From Flavobacteriaceae bacterium GF1 (GTDB taxonomy: Bacteria; Bacteroidota; Bacteroidia; Flavobacteriales; Flavobacteriaceae): 64,000 bases of DNA. The position numbers and the translations under genes are program-made. Within the stretch, counting starts at the first letter, position 1. Each line of letters starts with the position of its first letter. The stretch is from positions 19,726 through 83,725 of the forward strand of contig WNKP01000019.1 of assembly GCA_009797885.1 (NCBI GenBank), read 5' to 3'. Below are positions 53,024-62,130 of the stretch, one piece after another. Below the pieces are notes generated by a model. The model had not been told where the DNA came from, searched no databases, and worked only from the letters and a program-made list of their open reading frames with translations.

Positions 53024-53527
53024 ATGAAGATCAAAAGCATAACTTTTAAAGCTCTGGATCCAAAATTAAAAATCATCAAGAATGTTTTCATGTACATTTC
53101 TGAAAAGCATTCGCAAATTATCATAACTCCTTTTTACAAAGAGCCGAATCAAGGATATAGATATTTACAACAAAAATGTGAGGTTTTACCACTTAACTCT
53201 TCTTATGAGTCAATTGGGGAGTCAATAAAAAGAAACATTCAAAAGTTTGATATAAAGGAATATGACACTGCTCGTTCAAGTAAAAAAGATGGATATATAG
53301 CATTTCATTCTAGCAAGGAAAAGTCAATGCGTGGTTTCGAAAAAAACTACACTTTAATTGATGTAAGTGGTTTAACGGATAGAAATAGTACTTTCAGAAT
53401 TTAAACCAGACTTGGATATGCCAACAAACTTGAAATCACATCTACAATTTCGGCACATTGTGATAATGCGGAACTGGGAAAACTGGTAATGCGAATATTC
53501 AACTCTGAAATCATTGATAGAACATAG
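53024..53527 (+). pseudogene. Immunity-like gene interrupted by an internal TAA
   Basis: The first 126 codons run to TAA 53402-53404. The same frame continues without a break for 40 more codons (from TRLGYANKLEI, through AHCDNAELGKLVMRIF) to TAG 53525-53527, and the next gene's ATG follows with no spacer. The full-length product would have about 167 residues. Features such as LPLNSSYESIGESI early and ELGKLVMRIF late, with SMRGFEKNYTLIDV between, recall CDI-type immunity proteins, but this is from memory and weak. Either the gene is inactivated or a shortened protein is made. AT-richer than the flanking operons. Confidence 0.55.
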
Positions 53528-53983
53528 ATGAAAGGAGTATTGTCCAGAATAATCTTAAAAGAGGAATTCCTGTTTGATGGAACAGTTGAGCAATTAGGGG
53601 AAAAATTAAGATTTCAGAATAACAAAAAGTTTAGAGTAGAGTGGATTGACCATCAATCTTTCAAATTCCTTTCCAACTTTTCACTGGGAACTTTAATGAT
53701 CAACAATAATCCAGGTGTGGTTGAAGGGATAAAAGGATATGCCCGATTAAGTGAAACGGCATATGGGAAAATAAAGATTTCGTTGACTACAAAAGTTAGA
53801 ATTGAGCTATATTTTTTTCTTGCAGCTATGGTTATAGCCATAATTGCAGTGCTTGGATCCAAAGATAATTTCCCAATATGGATGATATGGCTTACTCCAT
53901 TGGGTTTACTATGGTTTTGGTTTGTATATCGCATGCAAGAACAAATTCTGTTCAACAAATTGAAAAACTATTTGACCAAGTAA
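53528..53983 (+). CDS. Small protein with two membrane helices, unknown function
   Basis: A 151-residue protein. The N-terminal ~90 residues are soluble and mixed alpha/beta (FDGTVEQLGEKLRFQNNKKF); two membrane helices lie at about 93-110 and 116-134 with a short loop containing DNFP; the tail is basic. The family is not recognised. The ATG directly abuts the stop of the interrupted gene, and its own stop overlaps the next ATG (TAATG), so the three are one translational unit. Confidence 0.65.
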   Translation: MKGVLSRIILKEEFLFDGTVEQLGEKLRFQNNKKFRVEWIDHQSFKFLSNFSLGTLMINNNPGVVEGIKGYARLSETAYGKIKISLTTKVRIELYFFLAAMVIAIIAVLGSKDNFPIWMIWLTPLGLLWFWFVYRMQEQILFNKLKNYLTK

Positions 53984-54297
53984 TGCAGAGAATCCAACAA
54001 TACAAAAACCTCAAAGTACTTTTAATCGTTCTGACGATTATTGAAATCTCTTGGATTGGATTCACATTTTTCAATATTCAGGGAGCAATGAAATTGGAAA
54101 GGCTCTATTACCTAAATTGGGCAATTTGGGTCGTGCACTATCTGGTAGTAGCATTTTTTATTTGGTTCATCTGGAAAAGAGAGTCCCATGACAAACGAAA
54201 AAAAAGCAATAATACCTTTTTAATTCTTTTTTTTGGCATTATTGGCATGTGGCTATGGATACCCAATAAAAGAGAGCTGGAAAAGCTCAAAAAATAA
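53983..54297 (+). CDS. Small three-helix membrane protein, unknown function
   Basis: The start is taken at ATG 53983 because it overlaps the previous stop in TAATG; an in-frame ATG at 53878 lies inside that gene. 104 residues with helices at about 10-30, 43-64 and 77-93, a basic loop (KRESHDKRKKSN) between helices two and three, and the tail WIPNKRELEKLKK. No family is recognised. Downstream bases overlap a different frame with lipoprotein-like features. Confidence 0.6.
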   Translation: MQRIQQYKNLKVLLIVLTIIEISWIGFTFFNIQGAMKLERLYYLNWAIWVVHYLVVAFFIWFIWKRESHDKRKKSNNTFLILFFGIIGMWLWIPNKRELEKLKK

Positions 54298-54556
54298 ATA
54301 CCTCAACCTGAAATGTTTTTCAAAAGAACTAACTAAAGCGGATTGTTTAAGGTGCAATAAAGGTGATTTTGTCACTGTGGATTTTACAATATCTCTAAGA
54401 CTGAAAACTCTAGAAGCGATAATATTTGTAAAGTTAGCCGAGAATTCTGAAAAAGTCGCCATTACCCATTACAAATTTGAGTTGAACGGTTTGTACTATT
54501 TGGATAAGGAACTCAATGCAGCTGGCGAAGTTGTGAATGACTCTCTTTCAAAATAA
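54188..54556 (+). pseudogene. Possible small lipoprotein gene with a stop inside the signal peptide
   Basis: From ATG 54188 the frame reads MTNEKKAIIPF, stops at TAA 54221-54223, then continues FFFLALLACGYGYPIK and about 90 hydrophilic residues to 54556. Without the stop, the start would be an ideal lipoprotein signal (two Lys, hydrophobic core, LLAC lipobox). The only start after the stop that keeps part of it is TTG 54233, which leaves too short a signal. Its first 110 bp overlap the membrane-protein gene in another frame. It is either a decayed gene or a chance frame. Confidence 0.4.
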
Positions 54557-54680
54557 TTCCAATACCAATTGATATGGGATTCTTCTTAAATAACTGTTTT
54601 CCTAGCCGAAACAACTACTTTACTCATTGGTGGTTGAATCAAAGACGATAATTTTAATACTTGCAGGAAAACTGGCCACC

Positions 54681-57600
54681 ATGAGAAAATCACTACTCCT
54701 TCTATCCCTGATCCTTGGATTTCAATGTATTTCGGCACAAATCAAGTATGTCAAACTTTGGCAGGAAGTCGAACAGTTTGAATTGGAAGGAAAGTTTAAA
54801 AGTGCCTCGGAAGTAGTTGACAAGATTGTCAAAAAAAGCACTAGGTCCAATGATAGTGATCAAATTGTCAAAAGCTTTATATACAAGGCTAAGTTTGCCC
54901 TTTTATTGGAAGAGAATGCCCAGCGCAGCATTATCAAAGAAATACAGGAACAAATCAATGTTTCAAAATTTCCGACAAATGCACTTCTTCAATCGGTTTA
55001 TGCTGGTTTTTTGGAACAGTACTTGGCCCACAATCAATATAAAATCCGTAACAGAACCGAGACTTTAAATAGTGCCGAAACTGATGATTTTGAAAAGTGG
55101 GACGCCAATACCTTGGTGGCTTATATTGGAGAACTCCACAGGCAATCCTTACAGGAATCCGATAAGCTCAAGGAAATATCCATTGCCAAGTTCAAGGCAA
55201 TCCTCACGGAAAGCAATACTTCCAAAAAGTATAGGCCAACACTCTATGATTTTTTGATGCACCGGGCGCTGGCCTTCCATAAAATTGACCGCTGGTATGT
55301 AAATAGGCCCAGTAAACGTTTCTTTCTTATCAATCCCGTAGTCTTTGAACCTACTGATAAATTTGTTGAAGAACCTTTTGTAACGGTTGATAGTGTTTTT
55401 TCAAATCGAAAAGCTTTAAAACTATTCCAGCGCTTGGAATCTTTTCACAAAGACAGGGATACCACCGCATATGTTGATGTAGCTATTCAAAGACTTAAAT
55501 TTTCAAGGGACAACTCCCCGCTAGGGAATAAAGAGCAACTGTATTTAAATGGATTAAAACTATTGCAAAAGAAATTTGGAGCTCACCGGGTTTCCGGGGT
55601 CGTTGCCTATGAAATAGCAGAAAATCTGTTCACTGCCAGCAATTCCTCGAATGCCAAAAGCAACCCCTTACTTGCTGAGCATAGAATCACAGCCCATAAG
55701 CTGTGTAAAGAGGTAATTGAAAAATATCCGAATTCAGATGGCGGACTCTTGTGCAAGGTTCTAAAAAACAAAATTGAAAAACAGGAATTGGATATTGAAA
55801 TAGAAAAAAACATAGTTCCCAAAAGACCATTTCTAGGAAAGACGACCTTTAGAAATGTGGATTCCCTATTTATCTCCATTTACCATGTTCCAAACAATTA
55901 TTTTGAGGATGGATACTCGTACAAACGCGATAGCCTTGCCTTGGATTTGATTACATCCAAGAAGGCTGTTGCCAATAGATTTTACAGACTACAAAAGCGA
56001 AAGGACTTTTATAGCCATAGCACGGAAATAGACTTCCCGGAACTATCTGTTGGAGCTCACTTGATTGTTGCATCTAGAGTCAAGGACCCGGCATCGCTCA
56101 ATGAGATATATGCTTATGAAAAAGTCCAGGTAACAAATTTGGTGTTGCTATCTTCATTGACCGGGCAGCGTTTAAACCTTAAATTACTCGATAGGTCAAT
56201 CGGACATCCGGTTTCTGGAGCTAAAATTACACTTAGCGATGACGAAGATTACCTTAAGATTGGGGAAACCGATGCCCACGGCTTTTTTTCCGTCAAAAGG
56301 CCAAGGAAGGATTCCTATGATTTAAAGGTTGCGGTCTCCAAAGACAATGATACCATCATAAACCACGACTATCGGTTATATGCAAAAAATACTTATCGAT
56401 ACAATAACGATGCCCATGAGGCCAAAATGTCCCTATTCCTAGATCGGAGCATCTACCGTCCAGGGCAAACGCTTTATTTTAAAGGGATAGTCACCGAAAG
56501 AAAAAAGGGCAAAACTAAAGTGGTTCCCAATGTCTGGGTTACACTGTTTATATATGATGCCAATAATGAGGAACTAAAAGAAATACGATTAAGGACCAAT
56601 GAATTTGGATCCGTACATGGCCAATATGAAATTCCTCGAAATGTGCTTACCGGCGAGTTCTTGATTGAAATGGATGAAGATTATGGAACGGACGAGAAAG
56701 ATGAAGATCCCTATTGGTACAAAATTGATGATTTTGAAATGGCAGAAGTATATTTCTCCGTTGAAGAATATAAGCGCCCTCGTTTTGAAGTAACATTTGA
56801 TGAAGTAAAGGAAAGTCTTTTGGTTGGGGATTCTGTCCTGGTCAAAGGCAATGCCAATTCCCTATTGGGGACTACCATTAAGAACGCAACGGTCAAATAC
56901 ACCGTTAAACGGAATACAACCGCTCTTAGCAGAAGTTTATACTACCAAGGTAAATCACAGATAATCGCCCAAGGCGAAATTGAAACCAACGAAAAAGGTG
57001 GTTTTGCAATTCCATTTTTAGCGCTTCCTGATTCCACTATTGCCGCAACCCACAAACCTACCTACTCTTATTATATTAATGCGGATGTTACCGACATCAA
57101 TGGCGAAACAAGATCGGCGGAAACTACGGTACGTGTAGGGTATCATAACTTGCAGGTCAAAGTTGAAGTCGCCTCTAAATTAGATAAGGATGAGCCAAAC
57201 AGCCTTGGCATAACAGTTCAAAACTTAAATTCCCAACCCATACCGGCCCAGCTTGAAATAGCGGTGTTTAAATTAAAGGAACCCACCAATGTATTCCGCA
57301 AAAAACCTTGGAGTTTAGCGGAAATGCAAATCATTGAAAAAGAAAAGTTCAGACAGCTTTTTCCACATGAGCCCTATGATAGTTTGGACATAAAGAAACA
57401 TTGGCCCAAAGGGGCAATGGTTTTAAGAAAACAATTGCAAACCAATGGGGAGGAGAAAATTGAATTGGGAGATATGAGGCAATGGCAAATAGGGACCTAT
57501 ACCATTGTACTGACCGCAGTTGATAATTTAAAGGATATCGTCAAAATGGAGCAAAGCTTCGATGTATTTGATAAAAACAGGTCCACTGTCCCCAGCGGTC

Positions 57601-60600
57601 GACCCTTCGATTATAAAATCGTCAATAGTGCTTATAAGCGTGACGGTTTTGTGCAGCTTCAATTTAGTACTGCCGCAAAAGAGTTAAAGTTTTTTTTGGA
57701 AGGATATTGCAATGAACAAGAGGTTTACAGCAAAGAAATTGATATCAAAAAAGGAGTTACGTCCATAAAGATTCCTGTCAAGGAAAACTATAAGGATAAA
57801 ATGATATTCAATGCCTATTTTGTCAAGTTCAACAGTCTATATTCCAAGCAATTTGCGGTTGACTTTCCCCAAGTCACCAAAAGATTATCCATTGAAACCT
57901 TAAGTTTTAGAAACAAGCTTATACCGGATTCCAAAGAAACATGGAGTTTCAGAATAACCAATTCTAACAATAAAAGTGCAAATGCCGAGATTTTGGCAAG
58001 TATGTATGATGCTTCCCTTGATCAGTTTAAACAACATGAATGGAACAATCAACTTGGATCTGAAAACTATTATAATCCCTCTGCTCCCAGAATTAATGAC
58101 GACTATTCTTTTTCAACGACAAGCTTTAGAAAGTTCAATTATGCCTACCGGGCAAATGTGCTCACTTTCCTAAAAAATTATCATCAACTTAATTGGTTTG
58201 GACTTGATTTTGGCAGCACTAAATATGACAACGACCGTTATCTTCAAAAACTCAAGCTCAAAACATACGAACCTCCCAAAACAGAAGGTAATATTAGTGG
58301 AATTGTAACGGATGGAGATGGAATTCCGCTCCCTGGTGTCAATATTGTGGTCCATGGTACAACTGTGGGCACACAAACCGATTTTGATGGATATTATTCC
58401 ATAAATGCCCCGATAGGATCACAGCTGACCTTTAGTTATATAGGTTTTAAAAGTGATATCGTTCCTATTCCCCAGTCTTCATCTATCAATGTAGCACTTA
58501 CCGAAGACGCTCAAGCCCTTGATGAGATTGTGGTAACGGCTTATGGAGTGGTCAGGAAAAAAGATTTGACCGGTGCGGTCTATACCAATGCAAACAGCAT
58601 CCGAAATGATATAGAAAACAAACTGGCTGGAAAACTGGCCGGGGTCCATATTACCCGGGCGGCTGGAAATGCAGGTTCTGGAACGGAAGTCATTATACGG
58701 GGAATGACATCATTGAACACCAAAAATAGACCACTCTTTGTTATTGATGGAGTAATCATGGCTTTTGGAGAGGGCGAACTTAATGAAACAACCCTGATAC
58801 CTTCGGACATCGATGATATAACAGTTTTAAAGGATGCGGCAGCAACGGCAATTTATGGATCTCGAGCAGCAAACGGTGTAGTCATCATAACTACCAAAAA
58901 AGGATTGGAGGAAGCGTTACAGGTTGAAACCAGGACAAACCTGAAAGAAACTGCTTTCTTTCTTCCCAGCCTAACAACAGATGCCAATGGAACCGTCAAT
59001 ATTAATTTTGATTCCCCCCAAGCCTTGACCAAATGGCGATTTATGATGCTTGCCCATTCCAAGAATTTGGAGTTGGGCAGGTTGGAAAAAACGGCAATAA
59101 CACAGAAGGATTTAAGCATTGTTCCCAATTATCCCCGCTTTCTCAGGGAAAAAGACTCTTTAGTGTTTTCCGCCAAAATCAGTAACCTCACTTCCAATCC
59201 ACAAACTGGCACAGCAGTTTTGCAGCTATTTGATGCCGTAACAATGGAACCATTGGATGTGAAGGTTTTTAAAGATGACCAAGGCCAAAACTTCTCCATC
59301 GCCCCAAACAATGATTTAAATGTGTCATGGAAATTTTACGTCCCAGAAAACATAAATGCGGTCCAGTTTAAGGTATTGGCAAAATCTGGTAATAAGAGTG
59401 ATGGTGAAAGTATTATTATTCCCGTTTTGTCAAATAGGATCTTAGTCACTGAATCCAAGCCTATTTGGGTTTTGCCCGGTAGTACCAAGGAGGTTGTCTT
59501 TGAACAGTTGAAAACACAACGTTCCAGTTCGCTCAAACATCATCGATTTACATTGGAGTATACTTCCAATCCAGGGTGGTCGGCCATAAAATCGCTGCCG
59601 TATCTTATCGAATTCCCGTACGAATGTGCAGAACAGACCTTTTCAAGATTTTATGCCAATGCCATCGCGGAACATATTGCAAACAGCAATCCCAAAATAG
59701 CCCAAGTTTTTCGGCGTTGGGCTGACTCCGGACAAGAACAAAGTCCTTTGGAAAAAAACAAAGAATTGCAATCCATATTACTTGCCGAAACGCCTTGGGT
59801 CAGGGATTCTAAAAATGAAAATGACAATAAAGTAAGACTGGGGAAGCTTTTTGAGAAAAACTCGGTAATTGACCATAAAGTACAGGCCATAACCAAACTA
59901 AAGGAACTTCAGTTGGTTTCAGGAGCGTTTCCGTGGTTTGCCGGAGGTCGTGGAAATAATTTTATTACCAGGCATATTGTAGCGGGTTTTGGCCACTTGG
60001 ACAAAATGAAGATTGAAAGTGAAAATGGTTATGGAACCAAAAACCTAATTGATAAGGCTTTGAAGTATTTAGATCAAGAATTCACAAAAAGTTATAAGCG
60101 AGCTCTCGAGAATGCGATTGACCCCCCTAAGATAACCTTGACCAATTCTGATATTCATTACCTGTATGCCCGGAGTTTCTTTTTGGAACGTCACCCCTTA
60201 ACCGAAGAGCTAAAAGCAATTCAATCGGAGTATGTTAAATTATGTGGTGAAAATTGGCTTACCAAATCACTCTATAACAAAGCCATGATATCACTTATTC
60301 TGAATCGATATGGAAATAAAGAGTTATCAAAAAAGATAATTGACGGCCTGGAAGAACAGGCTGTACACAGTGAGGAAAATGGAACGCACTGGAAGGAGAA
60401 TACCGCGGGGTGGTATTGGTTTCAAGCTCCAATTGAAACCCAGGCATTGCTTATTGAAGCTTTTACGGAAATAGGGGCTGATAAGAAAATCATAGATGGC
60501 CTGAAGCTATGGCTGTTAAAGAATAAACGGACCCATCAATGGAATACCACCAAAGCAACCACGGAAGCAATTTATGCACTACTCATAAAAGGTAGTGACT

Positions 60601-61262
60601 GGCTGTCGGTTTCCGACAATACAGTGATTTCAATAGGGGGTCAAAAGATTTCGGCCAAAAAATTGGAACCAACCCAAAAAGAAGCGGGAACAGGTTATAT
60701 GAAAATTGCTTGGACCAAAGATGAAATATCTAAGGAAATGGCCTCGGTCAAGGTCCAAAACAAAAGCAAAGTTTCCGGGTTTGGAGGCGTGTATTGGCAA
60801 TATTTTGAAGATTTGGACAAAACAATGGATTCTGAAGAGGGACCCCTTACAATCAGGAAAGAACTATTTCTAAAAGAAAAGTCGGTAGACGGGGAACGGC
60901 TTATACCAGTAAATACCGAATTGAATTTGAGCCTTGGCGATCTTCTTACGGTAAGATTGGAAGTACGTTCCAAAGACGATTTGGAATTCGTACACCTCAA
61001 AGATTTGAGAGCCTCCGGTCTGGAACCGATAGATGTGATTTCCACATATAAATGGCAGGACGGGTTGGGGTACTATCAGTCAACTAAAGATGTAGCAACA
61101 CATTTTTTCTTTGATAACCTCCCTAAAGGCACATATATTCTTGAATATGAACTACGGGTCAATAACAGTGGTAATTTTTCCACAGGTATATCCACTTTGC
61201 AAAGTATGTACGCTCCTGAGTTTTCAGGGCATTCCAAAGGGGAAAGGCTTGTTGTGCAATGA
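54681..61262 (+). CDS. Alpha-2-macroglobulin family protein with inserted carboxypeptidase-like and TonB-plug module
   Basis: The start is placed at ATG 54681 (MRKSLLLLSLILGFQCISAQ, a signal peptide); an ATG at 54627 would add 18 residues. About 2193 residues. Residues ~590-690 form MG2 (RSIYRPGQTLYFKGIVTERK), ~693 onward further MG domains. Residues ~1203-1290 are a carboxypeptidase-like domain (GIPLPGVNIVVHGTTVGTQT) and ~1295-1410 a SusC-type plug (VTAYGVVRKKDLTGAVYT, KDAAATAIYGSRAANGVVII) without any barrel. Then come the A2M/MG7 region (~1420) and the thioester motif CAEQ at 1649-1652 in the alpha/alpha toroid. An intact CxEQ suggests covalent trapping of proteases; the inserted module may dock to a surface SusC-like complex (inference). 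Confidence 0.88.
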   Translation: MRKSLLLLSLILGFQCISAQIKYVKLWQEVEQFELEGKFKSASEVVDKIVKKSTRSNDSDQIVKSFIYKAKFALLLEENAQRSIIKEIQEQINVSKFPTNALLQSVYAGFLEQYLAHNQYKIRNRTETLNSAETDDFEKWDANTLVAYIGELHRQSLQESDKLKEISIAKFKAILTESNTSKKYRPTLYDFLMHRALAFHKIDRWYVNRPSKRFFLINPVVFEPTDKFVEEPFVTVDSVFSNRKALKLFQRLESFHKDRDTTAYVDVAIQRLKFSRDNSPLGNKEQLYLNGLKLLQKKFGAHRVSGVVAYEIAENLFTASNSSNAKSNPLLAEHRITAHKLCKEVIEKYPNSDGGLLCKVLKNKIEKQELDIEIEKNIVPKRPFLGKTTFRNVDSLFISIYHVPNNYFEDGYSYKRDSLALDLITSKKAVANRFYRLQKRKDFYSHSTEIDFPELSVGAHLIVASRVKDPASLNEIYAYEKVQVTNLVLLSSLTGQRLNLKLLDRSIGHPVSGAKITLSDDEDYLKIGETDAHGFFSVKRPRKDSYDLKVAVSKDNDTIINHDYRLYAKNTYRYNNDAHEAKMSLFLDRSIYRPGQTLYFKGIVTERKKGKTKVVPNVWVTLFIYDANNEELKEIRLRTNEFGSVHGQYEIPRNVLTGEFLIEMDEDYGTDEKDEDPYWYKIDDFEMAEVYFSVEEYKRPRFEVTFDEVKESLLVGDSVLVKGNANSLLGTTIKNATVKYTVKRNTTALSRSLYYQGKSQIIAQGEIETNEKGGFAIPFLALPDSTIAATHKPTYSYYINADVTDINGETRSAETTVRVGYHNLQVKVEVASKLDKDEPNSLGITVQNLNSQPIPAQLEIAVFKLKEPTNVFRKKPWSLAEMQIIEKEKFRQLFPHEPYDSLDIKKHWPKGAMVLRKQLQTNGEEKIELGDMRQWQIGTYTIVLTAVDNLKDIVKMEQSFDVFDKNRSTVPSGRPFDYKIVNSAYKRDGFVQLQFSTAAKELKFFLEGYCNEQEVYSKEIDIKKGVTSIKIPVKENYKDKMIFNAYFVKFNSLYSKQFAVDFPQVTKRLSIETLSFRNKLIPDSKETWSFRITNSNNKSANAEILASMYDASLDQFKQHEWNNQLGSENYYNPSAPRINDDYSFSTTSFRKFNYAYRANVLTFLKNYHQLNWFGLDFGSTKYDNDRYLQKLKLKTYEPPKTEGNISGIVTDGDGIPLPGVNIVVHGTTVGTQTDFDGYYSINAPIGSQLTFSYIGFKSDIVPIPQSSSINVALTEDAQALDEIVVTAYGVVRKKDLTGAVYTNANSIRNDIENKLAGKLAGVHITRAAGNAGSGTEVIIRGMTSLNTKNRPLFVIDGVIMAFGEGELNETTLIPSDIDDITVLKDAAATAIYGSRAANGVVIITTKKGLEEALQVETRTNLKETAFFLPSLTTDANGTVNINFDSPQALTKWRFMMLAHSKNLELGRLEKTAITQKDLSIVPNYPRFLREKDSLVFSAKISNLTSNPQTGTAVLQLFDAVTMEPLDVKVFKDDQGQNFSIAPNNDLNVSWKFYVPENINAVQFKVLAKSGNKSDGESIIIPVLSNRILVTESKPIWVLPGSTKEVVFEQLKTQRSSSLKHHRFTLEYTSNPGWSAIKSLPYLIEFPYECAEQTFSRFYANAIAEHIANSNPKIAQVFRRWADSGQEQSPLEKNKELQSILLAETPWVRDSKNENDNKVRLGKLFEKNSVIDHKVQAITKLKELQLVSGAFPWFAGGRGNNFITRHIVAGFGHLDKMKIESENGYGTKNLIDKALKYLDQEFTKSYKRALENAIDPPKITLTNSDIHYLYARSFFLERHPLTEELKAIQSEYVKLCGENWLTKSLYNKAMISLILNRYGNKELSKKIIDGLEEQAVHSEENGTHWKENTAGWYWFQAPIETQALLIEAFTEIGADKKIIDGLKLWLLKNKRTHQWNTTKATTEAIYALLIKGSDWLSVSDNTVISIGGQKISAKKLEPTQKEAGTGYMKIAWTKDEISKEMASVKVQNKSKVSGFGGVYWQYFEDLDKTMDSEEGPLTIRKELFLKEKSVDGERLIPVNTELNLSLGDLLTVRLEVRSKDDLEFVHLKDLRASGLEPIDVISTYKWQDGLGYYQSTKDVATHFFFDNLPKGTYILEYELRVNNSGNFSTGISTLQSMYAPEFSGHSKGERLVVQ

Positions 61263-61449
61263 TCAAATAGCTGTAAGTAATTGGAAATCAAGACTTTGTT
61301 TTGCGCTGTAGGTCCTGAATCCTTGCCCCAAAACCTTGTGAAAAGCCGAGTTTTACATAGTGAAAAGACCTATAATCCCTCAGAGACCTTGATTTTGTTG
61401 GTGGTATGTACGGAACTCGAACTTTTCTTGAAAATAGGTTGTATCAAAG
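61263..61449. other. Short gap after the alpha-2-macroglobulin gene
   Basis: No protein-like frame is seen. It leads into the right copy of the dispersed repeat and a region of decayed genes. Confidence 0.4.
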
Positions 61450-61511
61450 GCCTGCCAAAAAGGTGGTTTTTTAGGTGCGTTGCAGGGATTGGTTTTGGTG
61501 AGGGTTAAGGT
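61450..61511. repeat. Right copy of the ~60-bp dispersed repeat
   Basis: GCCTGCCAAAAAGGTGG, then TTTTTTAGGTGCG, GGGATTGGTTTTGG and TGAGGG, is in direct orientation with the copy at 52848-52908. The two copies bracket the immunity-like cluster and the alpha-2-macroglobulin gene. Confidence 0.75.
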
Positions 61512-61570
61512 TTGCAACATTAGGTTTGGTTCAACTTGAAATTGAATCTATCCTTTAATTGAACTTTAGC

Positions 61571-61840
61571 TTAGCTCAGTTCTCTTTGTGGTTTTTCCGA
61601 ATGTCCGATTGGGTTCAATAAATACTGATAAATGTTTTTAGACTCCCTTTCTTTAATTCCGTCAATGGATTTTTGTCTTTTTTCCTCAGATTCAAATTTC
61701 ATCAACATATATTCGGTCGACTCAACATCAAATATTTTTTGTTCTGTTGTTGCGTGGTCACCGCAACAAGCGGGGCAACTATAAGAAGTAGGATCAAAAC
61801 TGTCATGGCCTATATTGATATTAATGCTATTCTGGTCATT
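61571..61840 (-). pseudogene. Decayed small secreted-protein gene
   Basis: On the minus strand a frame open from 61840 to TAA 61571-61573 encodes a protein-like stretch (STEYMLMKFESEEKRQKSID, then KERESKNIYQYLLNP and HSEKPQREL) but has no start. In another frame ATG 61806 gives MTVLILLLIVAPLVAV, a signal-peptide-like start, which ends at 61702. Joining the two by one frameshift near 61745 would give a secreted protein of about 75 residues. The simplest reading is a frameshifted remnant. Confidence 0.35.
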
Positions 61841-61868
61841 TTAATGCTTCTGGAGACAGTCCTTACGA

Positions 61869-62048
61869 TCAATCCCCAAGTGTGAAAAAAGGGTAGGTGT
61901 CCAGGGGTTTCCCATCCCTTCTGATCTCATAATGGATATGGTCCCCGTCCGATTTACCGGTATTCCCGACAAATCCGATGACATCACCCTTGGTCAAGGC
62001 CATTCCTTCCTTTACGATAAAGGCGTACAGGTATGATCCATGGGAAAG
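61869..62048 (-). pseudogene. C-terminal fragment of an M23-family metallopeptidase
   Basis: Minus-strand codons from 62048 to TGA 61869-61871 read LSHGSYLYAFIVKEGMALTK, GDVIGFVGNTGKSDGDHIHY and EIRRDGKPLDTYPFFT. This is the conserved end of LytM/M23 endopeptidases (GNTGxSxGxHxHYEIR, with metal/catalytic His residues). The frame meets a stop just upstream (TAG at 62049-62051), and the first metal-binding half is absent, so the gene is cut at about 62050. Confidence 0.75.
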
Positions 62049-62130
62049 CTAAAATCTTAAAAAGATAAGTACATAAAATGAAAAGAAACTACACACTTAA
62101 TTTATATCCCAATTGATTTAGTTTAGAAGT

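Noticed and set aside
54627..54680. Upstream start of the alpha-2-macroglobulin gene
   Set aside because: It would put 18 extra residues before a normal signal peptide; ATG 54681 is preferred.
61281..61508. Plus-strand frame of 75 codons after the alpha-2-macroglobulin gene
   Set aside because: It runs through the dispersed repeat and has no protein-like character or family motif.
52818..61511. Composite transposon
   Set aside because: The flanking repeats are only ~60 bp, in direct orientation, without terminal inverted repeats or any transposase or integrase gene in view.
61673..61885. Plus-strand frame of 70 codons near the M23 fragment
   Set aside because: It is antisense to better-supported minus-strand coding remnants and looks hydrophobic only as a mirror of them.
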